The translations under genes were made by a program, and so were the position numbers. Below, one piece after another: positions 8,654-19,086 of a DNA stretch of 64,000 nucleotides. This DNA is from Limosilactobacillus sp. (GTDB taxonomy: Bacteria; Bacillota; Bacilli; Lactobacillales; Lactobacillaceae), in the NCBI RefSeq assembly GCF_022482365.1, contig NZ_JAKVPE010000001.1, forward strand, positions 558,001-622,000. Reading direction: 5' to 3'. The notes under the pieces were generated by a model. That model saw only the letters and a program-made list of their open reading frames with translations. It had not been told where the DNA came from and did not search any database. The number at the start of each line of letters is the position of its first letter. Position 1 is the stretch's first letter.

Positions 8654-9376
8654 TTATTCCCCAAGCTTGTAGATCGGGATTTGCGGGCCAGCCGAATGCT
8701 TTCCCTGACCGCTTGCGGGCTGACCCTTGGCCGCCCGTTGATTTTCAAATTGGCGCTCGTGTTCGGTGATATCGTGCTCGGTCCGCAGGTTCTGCCGCGC
8801 CCAGCTCTGCAGGATCCGCTCCATGTACTGAAGATTGCGGGCGCTGTTCATGACCGCCTGACGCAGGGCCAGCTTGATCATCGCCGGCGTATAGTTGTCC
8901 TTATCCTGCCAGTCGTTGACGATCTGCAGCTCCATCGCCGACAGGGGCCGCCCAAACTCGCTCTCCAGCATGGCAAAAATCTGCTGGCGGGTATTCTGCT
9001 GCTCCTTTTGTTCTTCCTGGTTTACCGTCTGCAGGTCCAGGGTCGCCAATTTAGCCAGCAGCGGTGTGAAGTCGTAGATGGCGTCTTCCTTGCCATCGGC
9101 CAGCTGCCGCATCTTTTGTTCGACCAAGTGGTTGGTCATCATTTGATGCAGCTGGTTGAAGACCTGGGTCTCATCGGTGCCCAGGTTTTTGGCAATCAGG
9201 CGGATATCGGGATTCATCGTCCCGCGGTCCTGATAGGACTTAAACTGCAAATACAAGACCAGCTGCGCAGTCGTGAGCCCCAGCTGCTTGTAATGACGCA
9301 GCAAAAGGTTGCTCACCGTCGTTTCCCCGGCCTGCAAATAGCGTTGCAATACCGTCTCTTCAGTCAACTCAATCAC
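8654..9376 (-). CDS. dnaD: DNA replication initiation protein DnaD
   Basis: At 240 residues this matches DnaD. Residues 1-105 form the winged-helix N-terminal domain (oligomerisation; LLRHYKQLGLTTAQLVLYLQF, then DETQVFNQL). Residues about 130-200 form the DnaB_2/DnaD domain, ending in the family motif NLQYMERILQSWARQNLRT, followed by a polar tail. DnaD helps load the replicative helicase at oriC and in restart. It lies in a leftward cluster with dinG and a YpmB-like gene, an arrangement similar to Bacillus dinG-ypmB-dnaD. Confidence 0.93.
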   Translation of the reverse strand: MIELTEETVLQRYLQAGETTVSNLLLRHYKQLGLTTAQLVLYLQFKSYQDRGTMNPDIRLIAKNLGTDETQVFNQLHQMMTNHLVEQKMRQLADGKEDAIYDFTPLLAKLATLDLQTVNQEEQKEQQNTRQQIFAMLESEFGRPLSAMELQIVNDWQDKDNYTPAMIKLALRQAVMNSARNLQYMERILQSWARQNLRTEHDITEHERQFENQRAAKGQPASGQGKHSAGPQIPIYKLGE

Positions 9377-9443
9377 CCTTTCTCTTAATGTGATCCAAAC
9401 GAAAAGAGAAATCGTAACTGCGAGTTACAACTCCTCTAATTAA

Positions 9444-9962
9444 TTACAGGTTATTAATGTTTTGCACGTACCGGCCGGTCTTAAAGTTGATCAGGTCGTA
9501 CGACAACTTGCCCTTCTTGCTCCGGTAGGTTACTTCCCAAACCACCTTGTCGTTGAAGATCCCCGGTGCCACCTTTAGGATCTCAGCCGACTTATGGTTA
9601 GCCTTGGTCTGGGCGCGCACCTGCTTTTCCGTGACGCCGCTGCTCTGCTTAACCACCCGGATGTTGCCCCCGTGCTGGGGAACGATTACCAGGATCGGTT
9701 GATTCGACTGGTTGCGGCCCGTGATCGTGTAGTAGGTACTCTCGCGGTTAAAGATGTAGAAGTGCCCCGGCGAATGCAGGTGGGCATACTTTTCGGCCAT
9801 CGTGATCGTCTGCCGCCGGGCCGCGGCCCGTGGTTGATTGGCAACCGCGTAGACACTCCAGCCCACCAGCAGCAGAATTAAAATTGTTAGTAAAATGTTG
9901 CGAATCGTGCGCAGCGCGGAACCACGGTTCTGTTCGCGCTGGACCTCACGTCGACTTTGCAT
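9444..9962 (-). CDS. YpmB-like membrane-anchored protein (DUF5590)
   Basis: This 172-residue protein has a basic cytoplasmic N-terminus, one membrane helix at about 22-44 and an extracytoplasmic part. The FYIFNRESTYYTITGRN and VWEVTYRSKKGKLSYDLINFKTG segments resemble the PepSY-like folds of the DUF5590/YpmB family. The function is unknown. Its position between dinG and dnaD supports the YpmB assignment, since ypmB has the same neighbours in Bacillus. Confidence 0.82.
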   Translation of the reverse strand: MQSRREVQREQNRGSALRTIRNILLTILILLLVGWSVYAVANQPRAAARRQTITMAEKYAHLHSPGHFYIFNRESTYYTITGRNQSNQPILVIVPQHGGNIRVVKQSSGVTEKQVRAQTKANHKSAEILKVAPGIFNDKVVWEVTYRSKKGKLSYDLINFKTGRYVQNINNL

Positions 9963-10037
9963 GCGATTATTCCCTTCCTACGTCTGGCGTCGAAACGTCA
10001 GTAGTCATGTTAATCTTAGCAATTATACCAAAAAAGC

Positions 10038-12908
10038 TCAGGCTTGTGGGGGCTGGTGGTTCTTTTTTAAGAAATTATTTGCCGTTAGGATCAGCTGATC
10101 GGTCGGCAGGACCTGAATCGGCAGTTCCTCGGGGAAGCTCTTCAGGATCGTCGCGCCGTACCGCCGCTGGTGCAGCCGCGAATCCAGCACCACGGCCACC
10201 CCGTAGTCGTCCGGCGTCCGGATCAGTCGCCCAACCCCCTGACGCAGCCGCATCGTCGCCTTTGGCAGGGCCGACTGGTAGAATGGATTTTTCCCCTGGC
10301 GCTTCAAGAGATCGTTGTGGGCCCGGGTCATCACCTCATTGGGCGCATCAAATGGCAACCGGGTCACGATCAAAAGCTCTAGGGCGGTCTTCGGCAGGTC
10401 AACCCCCTCCCAGAAGCTCGTCGCCCCCAGAAGAATGGCGTTATGACCGTTGGCAAACTGCTTTAAGAGCTTTTCCCGACCACCGGTGATCCCCTGGGCC
10501 AGGATATCACGCTGGTCGAAGAGGTCGGTGTCGCGCAGCTGACCATAGACCTGCTCGATCATCACCAGGGAATTGAAGAGAATCATCGTCTGGCAGTCGG
10601 TCTTCTTGGTCAGGTGGTAGATGGTCCGGCTGAGGTAGCGAACATAGTCGGCGTTGGTCCGGGCACTCGGCACCGGCGCATCCTGGGCCACCAGGAGCCG
10701 AGCGTGGGACTGGTAGTCAAATGGCGAGGCAAAGCGCTTGGCCAGGGTTGCCTTGCGGTCCAGGTCCAACTGCGAATAGAGGTAGTGCGAGCGTGCCGAG
10801 GAGAAGAGGGTCGCCCCGGTGAAGAGCGGCTGGGCAAAGTACGGGTAGACGTTCTCGGTCAGGTAGTGATTGGCCTCGAGCAGGCCCCCGTTCAATTGCA
10901 TGGCACTATACTCGCTGGACTGGCGAATCCGCAGCCAAAAGGCAGCACTATCGCCTCGCTGCTGGAGAATCTCATTGTACTTGTTCAGGGTCGCATCGGC
11001 GGCACTCAGCTTGGCCATCTGACTCTGGAATTGGCTCATCAGGTAGCGATCACTGGGCAGCCAGCGGTCGGCCTGCTGGGTAAAGATATGCTGGAGGGCC
11101 GAAAAATGCAGCTGAACGCTGCCCAGGGCCTGCTCCAGATTCATCATCAACGGCCCGCCCACGTCCAGCAGCTGCTCCAGCTGGTCATTGTCCAGGGCGG
11201 TTTCGATCAGCTCGTTCTCCCCGTTGACGTTCGACTGCTGCATAAACTGCCGGTAGAGCGCCTGCTGGAACTGGTTGACCGCCTCCTCAATATTGGTCAG
11301 GTCGCCACGGAGGAGCTCAACGTTGTAGCTGGCCAGGGCGTGGTCGGCAAAGATGTCCGTCAGGTTGCGTTCACTGCCGTTGCTGACCAGGCCGCTGAGC
11401 ACGTGGATGGCCGAGCGCAGGTGGGGAAAGTCAAACTGCCGCCGCGACCGGCGGAGGATGTTGTCGCTGAGGTGCTGGGCCTCGTCGACCACCAGGTACG
11501 GCCGCCGGGTGCCATCGCCCAGTTCCTGGGCATGGGCAACCAGGTAGGCGTGGTTGGTGATGATGATATTGGCCTGCTTGAGCCGCTTATTGCGCCGCAC
11601 CAGGAAGTCGTCGTTGTACAATTCACCATCTGGGTTCAGGCTAGTGATCCCGTGGTGGCGGATCTCGGTGAAGTACGGCGACTGCTGGGTCGTCAGGTTC
11701 AGCTCATCGAGGTCCCCGCTGGTCGTCTCCAGGAGCCAGACCAGGATCCGGGCCTTTAGAAGTTGGACCAGCTTGGACTCCTCAATCACGCTGAGCGACC
11801 GGGCAAACTTGGCCAGGTCGAGGTAGTGGTCGTTTCCCTTGATCACCACGGCGTTCATTTGAAATGGCAGGACGGCGTTGAGCTGACGGACCGCCTGCTG
11901 GGCAATCTGCTGCTGGAGGAGGTTGGTGGCCGTGCTGACCACGATCTGCTTGTCCGGATAGGCCACGTAGCTAAGTGGCAGAAGGTAGCCCAGGGTCTTC
12001 CCACTCCCCGTTCCGGCCTCGACGATCATGCTCTTCGGCTCGTCGTGGGTGTAGTTATTGTAGATGCTGTTCATCATCTTGGCCTGAACCGGCCGGACGT
12101 CCAGCTGGTCACCAAAGAGCTTGGCCTTGGCCCGCTTGGTCGATGGGTACCGCGGCGTCTGCGCAGGCTTAGCAACCGTCAGCGGCCGTTGTTTGTGCAG
12201 GGCCAGGCCATGGCTGACGTAGAGGTCCTCGCTTAGCGGCAGCGGGTGGTCCACCCGGCGTGCCAACTCATCCTCAAAGACCGCCGCCGTCTGCTGGGGC
12301 AGGGCCAAGTGTAATTCGACGATCCGTTCCAAAGTCAGCGTTGGCAGCTGATGGACCCGCTTCAAGAGATCAATCAGGAGCTGAGCCGTCGCTTCGGCAT
12401 CGGAAACCGCACTGTGGGGATGATCATGCTCAATGTGCAGTGAGCTGGTCAAATCCCGCAGACGAAAGCTCTGAGCGGTCGGCAAAAGAATTTGGCTGAG
12501 CGTAACCGTGTCGATGGCCCGAATTGGCAGGGTCGGGTAACCCGCCCGTTCCAGCTCCGCATTGAGAAATGGGAAATCAAAATTGACGTTATGGGCCACG
12601 AAGATCGTGCCCGTCAAAAGGCTGTAGATGGTGCCGGCCACGTCCTCAAACAGTGGAGCCTGCCGAACGTCCCGATCGTGAATACCCGTCAGCTGGACGA
12701 TTGAGTGGGGGATCTTTTCCCGCGGATTAACCTTCGTTTCAAATTGGTTAATCACCTGGCCATCCTGGACCAGGACGCAACCGATCTGAATAATCCGGTC
12801 GCCATGATTGACGCTGGTGCCGGTGGTCTCCAGGTCGACTACCGAATAAATTGGCGCCTTCTTGTCGCGCTTAGGGCGTCGTTGTTTTTGTTTATTCACA
12901 CTTATCAC
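10038..12908 (-). CDS. dinG: DinG-type helicase with N-terminal 3'-5' exonuclease
   Basis: This 956-residue protein fuses a DnaQ-like exonuclease (about 20-195; VVDLETTGT for motif I, HNVNFDFPFL for motif II, HSAVSDAEAT for motif III) to a superfamily 2 helicase. The helicase has Walker A EAGTGSGKTLGYLLP, a DEAQH box and the C-terminal LLGATSFWEGVDLP and QGVGRLIRTPDDYG motifs. The iron-sulfur cysteines of E. coli DinG are not seen, as is usual for Firmicute DinG, where helicase activity is doubtful and exonuclease activity has been shown for S. aureus DinG. It is likely involved in DNA repair. Confidence 0.94.
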   Translation of the reverse strand: MISVNKQKQRRPKRDKKAPIYSVVDLETTGTSVNHGDRIIQIGCVLVQDGQVINQFETKVNPREKIPHSIVQLTGIHDRDVRQAPLFEDVAGTIYSLLTGTIFVAHNVNFDFPFLNAELERAGYPTLPIRAIDTVTLSQILLPTAQSFRLRDLTSSLHIEHDHPHSAVSDAEATAQLLIDLLKRVHQLPTLTLERIVELHLALPQQTAAVFEDELARRVDHPLPLSEDLYVSHGLALHKQRPLTVAKPAQTPRYPSTKRAKAKLFGDQLDVRPVQAKMMNSIYNNYTHDEPKSMIVEAGTGSGKTLGYLLPLSYVAYPDKQIVVSTATNLLQQQIAQQAVRQLNAVLPFQMNAVVIKGNDHYLDLAKFARSLSVIEESKLVQLLKARILVWLLETTSGDLDELNLTTQQSPYFTEIRHHGITSLNPDGELYNDDFLVRRNKRLKQANIIITNHAYLVAHAQELGDGTRRPYLVVDEAQHLSDNILRRSRRQFDFPHLRSAIHVLSGLVSNGSERNLTDIFADHALASYNVELLRGDLTNIEEAVNQFQQALYRQFMQQSNVNGENELIETALDNDQLEQLLDVGGPLMMNLEQALGSVQLHFSALQHIFTQQADRWLPSDRYLMSQFQSQMAKLSAADATLNKYNEILQQRGDSAAFWLRIRQSSEYSAMQLNGGLLEANHYLTENVYPYFAQPLFTGATLFSSARSHYLYSQLDLDRKATLAKRFASPFDYQSHARLLVAQDAPVPSARTNADYVRYLSRTIYHLTKKTDCQTMILFNSLVMIEQVYGQLRDTDLFDQRDILAQGITGGREKLLKQFANGHNAILLGATSFWEGVDLPKTALELLIVTRLPFDAPNEVMTRAHNDLLKRQGKNPFYQSALPKATMRLRQGVGRLIRTPDDYGVAVVLDSRLHQRRYGATILKSFPEELPIQVLPTDQLILTANNFLKKNHQPPQA

Positions 12909-13104
12909 CGAATCTCTTCAATATTAATTGTTAATTCTGTCTTCAATGATACACCATTCCCAATTCGTTTGTCCCCTAATTCCACCATCGACTTGTCCGG
13001 AAAAATTATTTAGATTTAGTAACGACTCCTGCCCGCCCCCTTTTCTAAAAACGAATTATAAGTTATGATGAAGAATGGAATTTTTTAGAAGAAAGTAGGT
13101 TACG

Positions 13105-14052
13105 ATGGTGAAACAACAGGGGATTGGTCACAGTTGCGCGAAAATCATTTTGATGGGGGATCACAGCGTTGTCTATGGGCAGCCGGCAATTGCCCTCCCC
13201 CTCCCCAGCGTCGGACTAACCGTCACGATTACCAGCACCACAGCTGGGCAGACAGTCGAGAGCCGTTATTACACGGGCGACTGGGATGCTCTGCCGGAGG
13301 AAATGGCGGGAGTTAGCAAGCTGATCGCAACCCTGGTCGACCGCTTCGGTGGCCAAAATGATCACTGGCACCTGACAATCGAAAGCCAACTGCCGGCCGA
13401 ACGGGGAATGGGTTCTTCGGCGGCGACCGCCATCGCCATTGTCCGGGCCTTTTTTGATTACTACGAACAGCCCCTCGACCGGCCGACATTACTGCAGCTC
13501 GCCGACGTTGAGGAACAGATCACTCACCGCAGTCCGTCGGGGCTCGATGCGGCCACGGCTAGTTCTAAAACGCCCCTTTACTACATCAAGGGGCAGGCCG
13601 GCACGTCCATCCCGCTTAACCTGCAGGCCACGATGGTGATTGCCGACACCGGAATCAAGGGCGCCACCAAGGAGGCAATTCTGGGGGTTCAGGAACTCCT
13701 CAAGAATGATCCGGCCAACGCCCAGGCTCACATTGAACACCTGGGTGAACTGGTCAAGGCCACCCGCGGCTTCCTCGCCAACAACGAAGTCAACAAGCTG
13801 GGGACGGCACTAAATGCCGCCCAGGAAGATCTACGCGCCCTGCAGGTCAGCGACGATCACCTGGATCACCTGATCGAGGTGGCAATCGCCAACGGCGCCC
13901 TGGGGGCCAAGCTGACTGGTGGGGGCCGGGGCGGCTGCATGTTTGCGATAACCCGGACTGCGCTGGGCGCTCGCAAGCTGGCCAGCATCCTCAAGGAGAA
14001 CGGGGCCCGGCAGACCTGGATTCAACCACTGGATACACGAGGTGAACAGTAA
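13105..14052 (+). CDS. mvk: Mevalonate kinase
   Basis: This 315-residue GHMP kinase starts the isoprenoid operon. It has the ILMGDHSVVYGQPAIALPL N-terminal motif, the ATP loop ERGMGSSAATAIAI and the C-terminal KLTGGGRGGCMFA motif. It phosphorylates mevalonate at O-5. The stop overlaps the start of the decarboxylase gene by one base (TAATG), so the two are translationally coupled. The start ATG follows a GAAAGTAGG ribosome site. A TATGAT box near 13063 is a plausible -10. Confidence 0.95.
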   Translation: MVKQQGIGHSCAKIILMGDHSVVYGQPAIALPLPSVGLTVTITSTTAGQTVESRYYTGDWDALPEEMAGVSKLIATLVDRFGGQNDHWHLTIESQLPAERGMGSSAATAIAIVRAFFDYYEQPLDRPTLLQLADVEEQITHRSPSGLDAATASSKTPLYYIKGQAGTSIPLNLQATMVIADTGIKGATKEAILGVQELLKNDPANAQAHIEHLGELVKATRGFLANNEVNKLGTALNAAQEDLRALQVSDDHLDHLIEVAIANGALGAKLTGGGRGGCMFAITRTALGARKLASILKENGARQTWIQPLDTRGEQ

Positions 14053-15044
14053 TGGCGACCGCCAAAGCACATACAAACATTGCCCTGGTCAAGTACTGGG
14101 GTAAGAAGGATCAGGAATTGATCATTCCGCAGACGGACAGCCTGTCACTAACCCTGAACGAGTTCTACACGACGACCCGGGTCAACTTTGATCCGAACCT
14201 GGCTGCAGATCAGGTCACCATCAATCATGAGCTGCTCTCGCCGGCAGCGGCTAAGCGCACCAGCGCCTTCTTGGACCTGGTTCGCCAGCGCTCTGGTCGG
14301 CAGCAGTTTGCCCGGGTTGATTCCATCAACCACGTGCCCACGGCGGCGGGCCTAGCCTCGTCTGCCTCGGCCTTCGCCGCCCTGGCCGGCGCCGCCAGTG
14401 CTGCGGCCGGCCTTTCGCTTGACCGGCGGGAACTATCCCGGCTGGCCCGCCGTGGTTCCGGCTCGGCCACCCGCTCGATCTTCGGGGGCCTGGTGGAATG
14501 GCACCGTGGCCACGACGACTCGACCTCCTTTGCCGAACCGATTATGGAAAAGCTGGACTTCGGTCTCGAAATGCTGGCCATCATGATCAACACCAAGAAG
14601 AAAAAGGTCACCAGTCGCCAGGGGATGCAGGCCAGCGTCACCACCTCACCCTACTACGCCAGCTGGCGCGAGGTCGTGGCAACCGACATGCAGGCAATGA
14701 AGGACGCGATCAACCGTCGCGACATTCCGGCTATCGGTCACATCGCCGAGGAGAATGCCCTGCGGATGCACGCCCTCACCCTTTCCGCCGATCCGGGTTA
14801 CACCTACTTCAATAGTGCCACCCTGACGGCGATCCAGACCGTACGGGCACTGCGTGAAAATGGGATTGACTGCTACTTTACAATGGATGCCGGGCCCAAC
14901 GTCAAGGTCATTTACGACCGACAGGATCGGGACCGGGTTATCAGTGGCCTGACTCAAACATTTGACCGGGATCAGTTGGTGGTTTCGCCGGCCGGACCGG
15001 GAATTCAGATTTGGAATGAAGACAACAATCAAGCGTTACTATAA
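14052..15044 (+). CDS. mvaD: Diphosphomevalonate decarboxylase
   Basis: This 330-residue GHMP-family enzyme has the conserved HTNIALVKYWGKKD start, the ATP loop AAGLASSASAFAAL, SGSATRSIFGG and the MDAGPNVKV motif near the C-terminus. It converts mevalonate 5-diphosphate to isopentenyl diphosphate with ATP. It is the second gene of the mevalonate operon. Confidence 0.96.
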   Translation: MATAKAHTNIALVKYWGKKDQELIIPQTDSLSLTLNEFYTTTRVNFDPNLAADQVTINHELLSPAAAKRTSAFLDLVRQRSGRQQFARVDSINHVPTAAGLASSASAFAALAGAASAAAGLSLDRRELSRLARRGSGSATRSIFGGLVEWHRGHDDSTSFAEPIMEKLDFGLEMLAIMINTKKKKVTSRQGMQASVTTSPYYASWREVVATDMQAMKDAINRRDIPAIGHIAEENALRMHALTLSADPGYTYFNSATLTAIQTVRALRENGIDCYFTMDAGPNVKVIYDRQDRDRVISGLTQTFDRDQLVVSPAGPGIQIWNEDNNQALL

Positions 15045-15053
15045 TAGGGGGAT

Positions 15054-16172
15054 TTGGAAACTTTGATTACTGAAAAAGCACCGGGCAAGTTATACATTGC
15101 CGGGGAATACGCCGTCGTCGAGAATGGTTATCCGGCCATTCTGGTCGCACTCGATCAATTTGTCACCTGCACCATCACGGAAAGTGCCCGTGAGGTGGGA
15201 CAAATTATCAGTAAGCAGTACACCAACGACCAGTTGAGCTGGCGGCGGATGGGCGACCGGATGGTGGTCGACAAGCGGGACAACCCCTTCTCTTACATTC
15301 TTTCCGCCATTCGCGTCACCGAGGAATACGCCCGCAGCTTCGAGCGGCACTTGCGGATCTACGACATGCACATCGACAGTCAGCTCGATAGTGCCAGTGG
15401 CCGCAAATACGGTCTTGGTTCTTCCGCTGCCGTGACCGTGGCGACCGTCAAGGCGCTCTGCCACTTCTACCACCTGCCCGTTAATAAGGACCAGATCTTT
15501 AAGCTCGCGGCCATCGCCCACTTCGCTGTTCAGGGCAACGGCTCTTTGGGTGACGTCGCAGCCTCCGTTTACGGTGGCTGGATCTCCTACCACTCCTTCG
15601 ACCGCCAGTGGCTGGCCCAGCAGCGCCAATACCTAGATCTCAAGACCCTGGTTGACCTGCCCTGGCCAGACCTGAAGATTGAACCGCTCGTGGCACCGGA
15701 GGACCTGGAGCTTTTGATCGGCTGGACCGGAAAGCCGGCCTCGACCTCCCAACTGGTTGACAAGATCTCCCTCTTCAAGGCCCGCCAGCAGGACGAGTAT
15801 CACCGTTTCCTGGAGGACAGCAAGGCCTGCATTCAACGAATGGTCGAAGGTTTTCACCAGCAGGACCTCGAAGTCATCAAGCGCGAAATTCGCTACAATC
15901 GCGACCTGCTCAAGCGCTTGGGGACACGCTCGGGTGTCGACATCGAGACCCCCGTCCTGAATCGGCTCTGCCAGATTGCCGAGAAGTTCGGCGGTGCGGC
16001 CAAGACGTCCGGTGCCGGTGGCGGTGACTGCGGGATCGTCGCGATCGACCGGCACGCCAATTTCCACGGGGTCCTGAAGTCCTGGGCCAAGGAAAAGATC
16101 GAGCAGCTGCCACTGTCGGTTCACTTCATCGATGACATCAAGTACAGCGTTCAACAACGATTACCGCTGTAA
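15054..16172 (+). CDS. mvaK2: Phosphomevalonate kinase
   Basis: This 372-residue GHMP kinase has the PGKLYIAGEYAVVENGYPA start, the ATP loop YGLGSSAAVTVATVKAL and a C-terminal KTSGAGGGDCGIV motif. It adds the second phosphate to phosphomevalonate. The start is TTG at 15054, chosen because AGGGGG lies five bases upstream and the next candidates would cut into the family N-terminus. Confidence 0.95.
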   Translation: METLITEKAPGKLYIAGEYAVVENGYPAILVALDQFVTCTITESAREVGQIISKQYTNDQLSWRRMGDRMVVDKRDNPFSYILSAIRVTEEYARSFERHLRIYDMHIDSQLDSASGRKYGLGSSAAVTVATVKALCHFYHLPVNKDQIFKLAAIAHFAVQGNGSLGDVAASVYGGWISYHSFDRQWLAQQRQYLDLKTLVDLPWPDLKIEPLVAPEDLELLIGWTGKPASTSQLVDKISLFKARQQDEYHRFLEDSKACIQRMVEGFHQQDLEVIKREIRYNRDLLKRLGTRSGVDIETPVLNRLCQIAEKFGGAAKTSGAGGGDCGIVAIDRHANFHGVLKSWAKEKIEQLPLSVHFIDDIKYSVQQRLPL

Positions 16173-16188
16173 AAGCATAGAAAATAAA

Positions 16189-16222
16189 GGGTGATGACAA
16201 ATGCCTTGCCATCACCCTTTTT
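16189..16222 (+). terminator. Hairpin with T-run between mvaK2 and fni
   Basis: GGGTGATG and CATCACCC pair around a 13-nt loop, followed by TTTTT and then directly by the fni ribosome site (AGGAG). It looks like an intrinsic terminator inside the operon, which would lower fni expression relative to the upstream genes. Confidence 0.75.
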
Positions 16223-16237
16223 AGGAGATAATTAACC

Positions 16238-17281
16238 ATGGAATCACAACAAGCACATCGTAAAGACGAACACCTTTCCCTGGCACTCGCCACCTACCAG
16301 CAAACCCACGACCAAGACTACTTCAATCAGGTGCGACTGATTCATGACGCCCTGCCGGAAACTGCCCTAGCCGAGGTGGATCCACGAGTTCAACTTGGTC
16401 AGTCACTGACCCTCGACTGGCCCTTCTACCTCGAGGCGATGACCGGCGGCAGCAAGCGGGCAGCAACGATCAATGCCAGCCTGGCCAGGCAGGCTGCTAA
16501 GCACCACCTGGCCATGGCCACCGGTTCGCTAAGCGTTGCCCTTCGTGAGCCTGCCACCCGTGACTCCTTTACCGTCGTTCGGGAGCTGAATCCTGATGGT
16601 AAAGTCTTCGCTAATTTAAGCGCCGGGGCCAGTCTCGAAGCCGCCAGGAAGGCAATTGATCTTCTCCAGGCCGATGCCCTCGAGCTACACCTGAACGCCG
16701 CCCAGGAGCTAATCATGCCCGAGGGGGACCGGGCCTTCCACTGGCTGGACAACATTGGGCACCTGGTTGAGGAATTGCCGGTACCCGTAATCGTCAAAGA
16801 GGTCGGTTTCGGCATGAGCAAACGGACGATTTCCCGCCTGATCAAGGCCGGGGTTTCCTATATCAACGTCAGCGGTCGGGGCGGTACTAATTTTGCCGCG
16901 ATTGAAAACCGGCGCAACCACCAGCTGGACCTGGCCGACCTCGAGGATTGGGGCCAGACCACCCCGGAAGCCCTCCTCGAGGCCCGGGCCGTCCAGCCCA
17001 CGGTCAACCTAATTGCCTCCGGTGGCATCGTTAGTCCCCTAGACCTGGTCAAGGCCGGCGTCCTCGGTGCCCAAGCGGCTGGGGTGGCGGGCTACTTCCT
17101 GCGCGTCCTCGTTCGCCAGGGTGAGGACGCCCTGGATGAGGAACTCAGCCGGTGGCAGGAGGAGCTTAAGCGGCTCCTCACCCTGCTCGGCTGCCAACGC
17201 TTCACCGACCTCCCGCGACAGATAGACTTCGTCTTGACTGGAGATCTTTACACTTACGCTCAGCAGCGCGCCCTGCTCTAA
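16238..17281 (+). CDS. fni: Type 2 isopentenyl-diphosphate delta-isomerase
   Basis: This 347-residue FMN enzyme interconverts isopentenyl and dimethylallyl diphosphate. Visible family motifs are RKDEHLSLAL near the N-terminus, EAMTGGS, the MATGSLSVALREP segment, LELHLNAAQE, VIVKEVGFGMS, NVSGRGGTNF and IASGGIVSPLDLVKAGVLGAQAAGVAGYFL, which bind FMN phosphate. It completes the mevalonate route to both C5 precursors. A terminator-like hairpin separates it from mvaK2. Confidence 0.96.
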   Translation: MESQQAHRKDEHLSLALATYQQTHDQDYFNQVRLIHDALPETALAEVDPRVQLGQSLTLDWPFYLEAMTGGSKRAATINASLARQAAKHHLAMATGSLSVALREPATRDSFTVVRELNPDGKVFANLSAGASLEAARKAIDLLQADALELHLNAAQELIMPEGDRAFHWLDNIGHLVEELPVPVIVKEVGFGMSKRTISRLIKAGVSYINVSGRGGTNFAAIENRRNHQLDLADLEDWGQTTPEALLEARAVQPTVNLIASGGIVSPLDLVKAGVLGAQAAGVAGYFLRVLVRQGEDALDEELSRWQEELKRLLTLLGCQRFTDLPRQIDFVLTGDLYTYAQQRALL

Positions 17282-17302
17282 ACTGATTTTAATTTTACCT
17301 AC

Positions 17303-17337
17303 TAAAAAAGCCCGCTAGCATTGCTAGCGAGCTTTTT
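17303..17337. terminator. Bidirectional terminator between fni and ldh
   Basis: AGCCCGCTAGC and GCTAGCGAGCT pair around ATT, with an A-run on the left and a T-run on the right, so it serves both convergent genes. Confidence 0.92.
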
Positions 17338-17339
17338 GA

Positions 17340-18314
<975 letters not shown>

Positions 18315-18331
18315 TTATCCTCCAACGACTA

Positions 18332-19072
18332 TTACATGAACAGGTTAGCGTAAATTGGTACCAAGATGTCCATTGCCAGAGAAATGATCAGAACAGAAAC
18401 ACCGGCCATAGCACCTTGAACTTCACCAAGGGACAGAGCCTTAACGGAACCAACCGTGTGCCCTGCAGAACCTAAACCTAAACCAGTAGCAACGGCTGAG
18501 ATCTTGTTGAGGCGCAGAACCTTGATAAGGAATTCGGCCAAGGCGTAAATAACAACGGCGTTAAGGATACATGCCATAGCAGTAACAGCTGGAACACCAT
18601 GAACACCGGCAGCGATAGGCATAGCAACGGCGGTAGTAGCAGCTTGTGGCAGCATAGAAGCAGTTGAAGCAGCGGAAAGACCGAACAGCTTACATACAAG
18701 TTGAATCAGGAACAGTGAAATGAATCCACCGACGAAACAAATAACAATGATATCGAACCAGTACTTCTTGAAAATGTCGTTAACCTTGTAAATCGGAATA
18801 GCGAAGGCCATGGTAGCTGGGTTCAGGAACCAGAAGATAATGTTACCACCTGGCAGGTAGTACTTGGTGTAAACGGCAGCAGTCGTAGAACCAGTGCTCT
18901 TAGCCCAAATAGCCAGGATAACAATCCCTAATACCATCCCGACAAGCAGTGGGTTGAAAAGGAAGAACCCATTACTAATCTTGGATAACCACATACCAAT
19001 AAGGTAAACAAGCAGTGAAATGAAAATACCAGTGAATGGTAAAGCTAGATTCGTAGCAATTGTAGCTGACAT
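18332..19072 (-). CDS. lrgB: LrgB family membrane protein
   Basis: This 246-residue protein is hydrophobic throughout, with six to seven predicted helices, and carries the LrgB/CidB motifs FLNPATMAFAIPIYK, LGLSAASTASMLPQAATTAVAMP and GLGSAGHTVGSVKAL. With LrgA it forms the complex once called antiholin-like and shown in Bacillus (PftAB/YsbAB) and streptococci to move pyruvate. The start is 14 nt after the lrgA stop. Confidence 0.93.
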   Translation of the reverse strand: MSATIATNLALPFTGIFISLLVYLIGMWLSKISNGFFLFNPLLVGMVLGIVILAIWAKSTGSTTAAVYTKYYLPGGNIIFWFLNPATMAFAIPIYKVNDIFKKYWFDIIVICFVGGFISLFLIQLVCKLFGLSAASTASMLPQAATTAVAMPIAAGVHGVPAVTAMACILNAVVIYALAEFLIKVLRLNKISAVATGLGLGSAGHTVGSVKALSLGEVQGAMAGVSVLIISLAMDILVPIYANLFM

Positions 19073-19086
19073 GATAATTGGCCCCC

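Noticed and set aside
10614-11759. Long open frame antisense to dinG
   Set aside because: A shadow of GC-rich codons; dinG has full motifs in its own frame and this frame has no ribosome site or recognisable fold.
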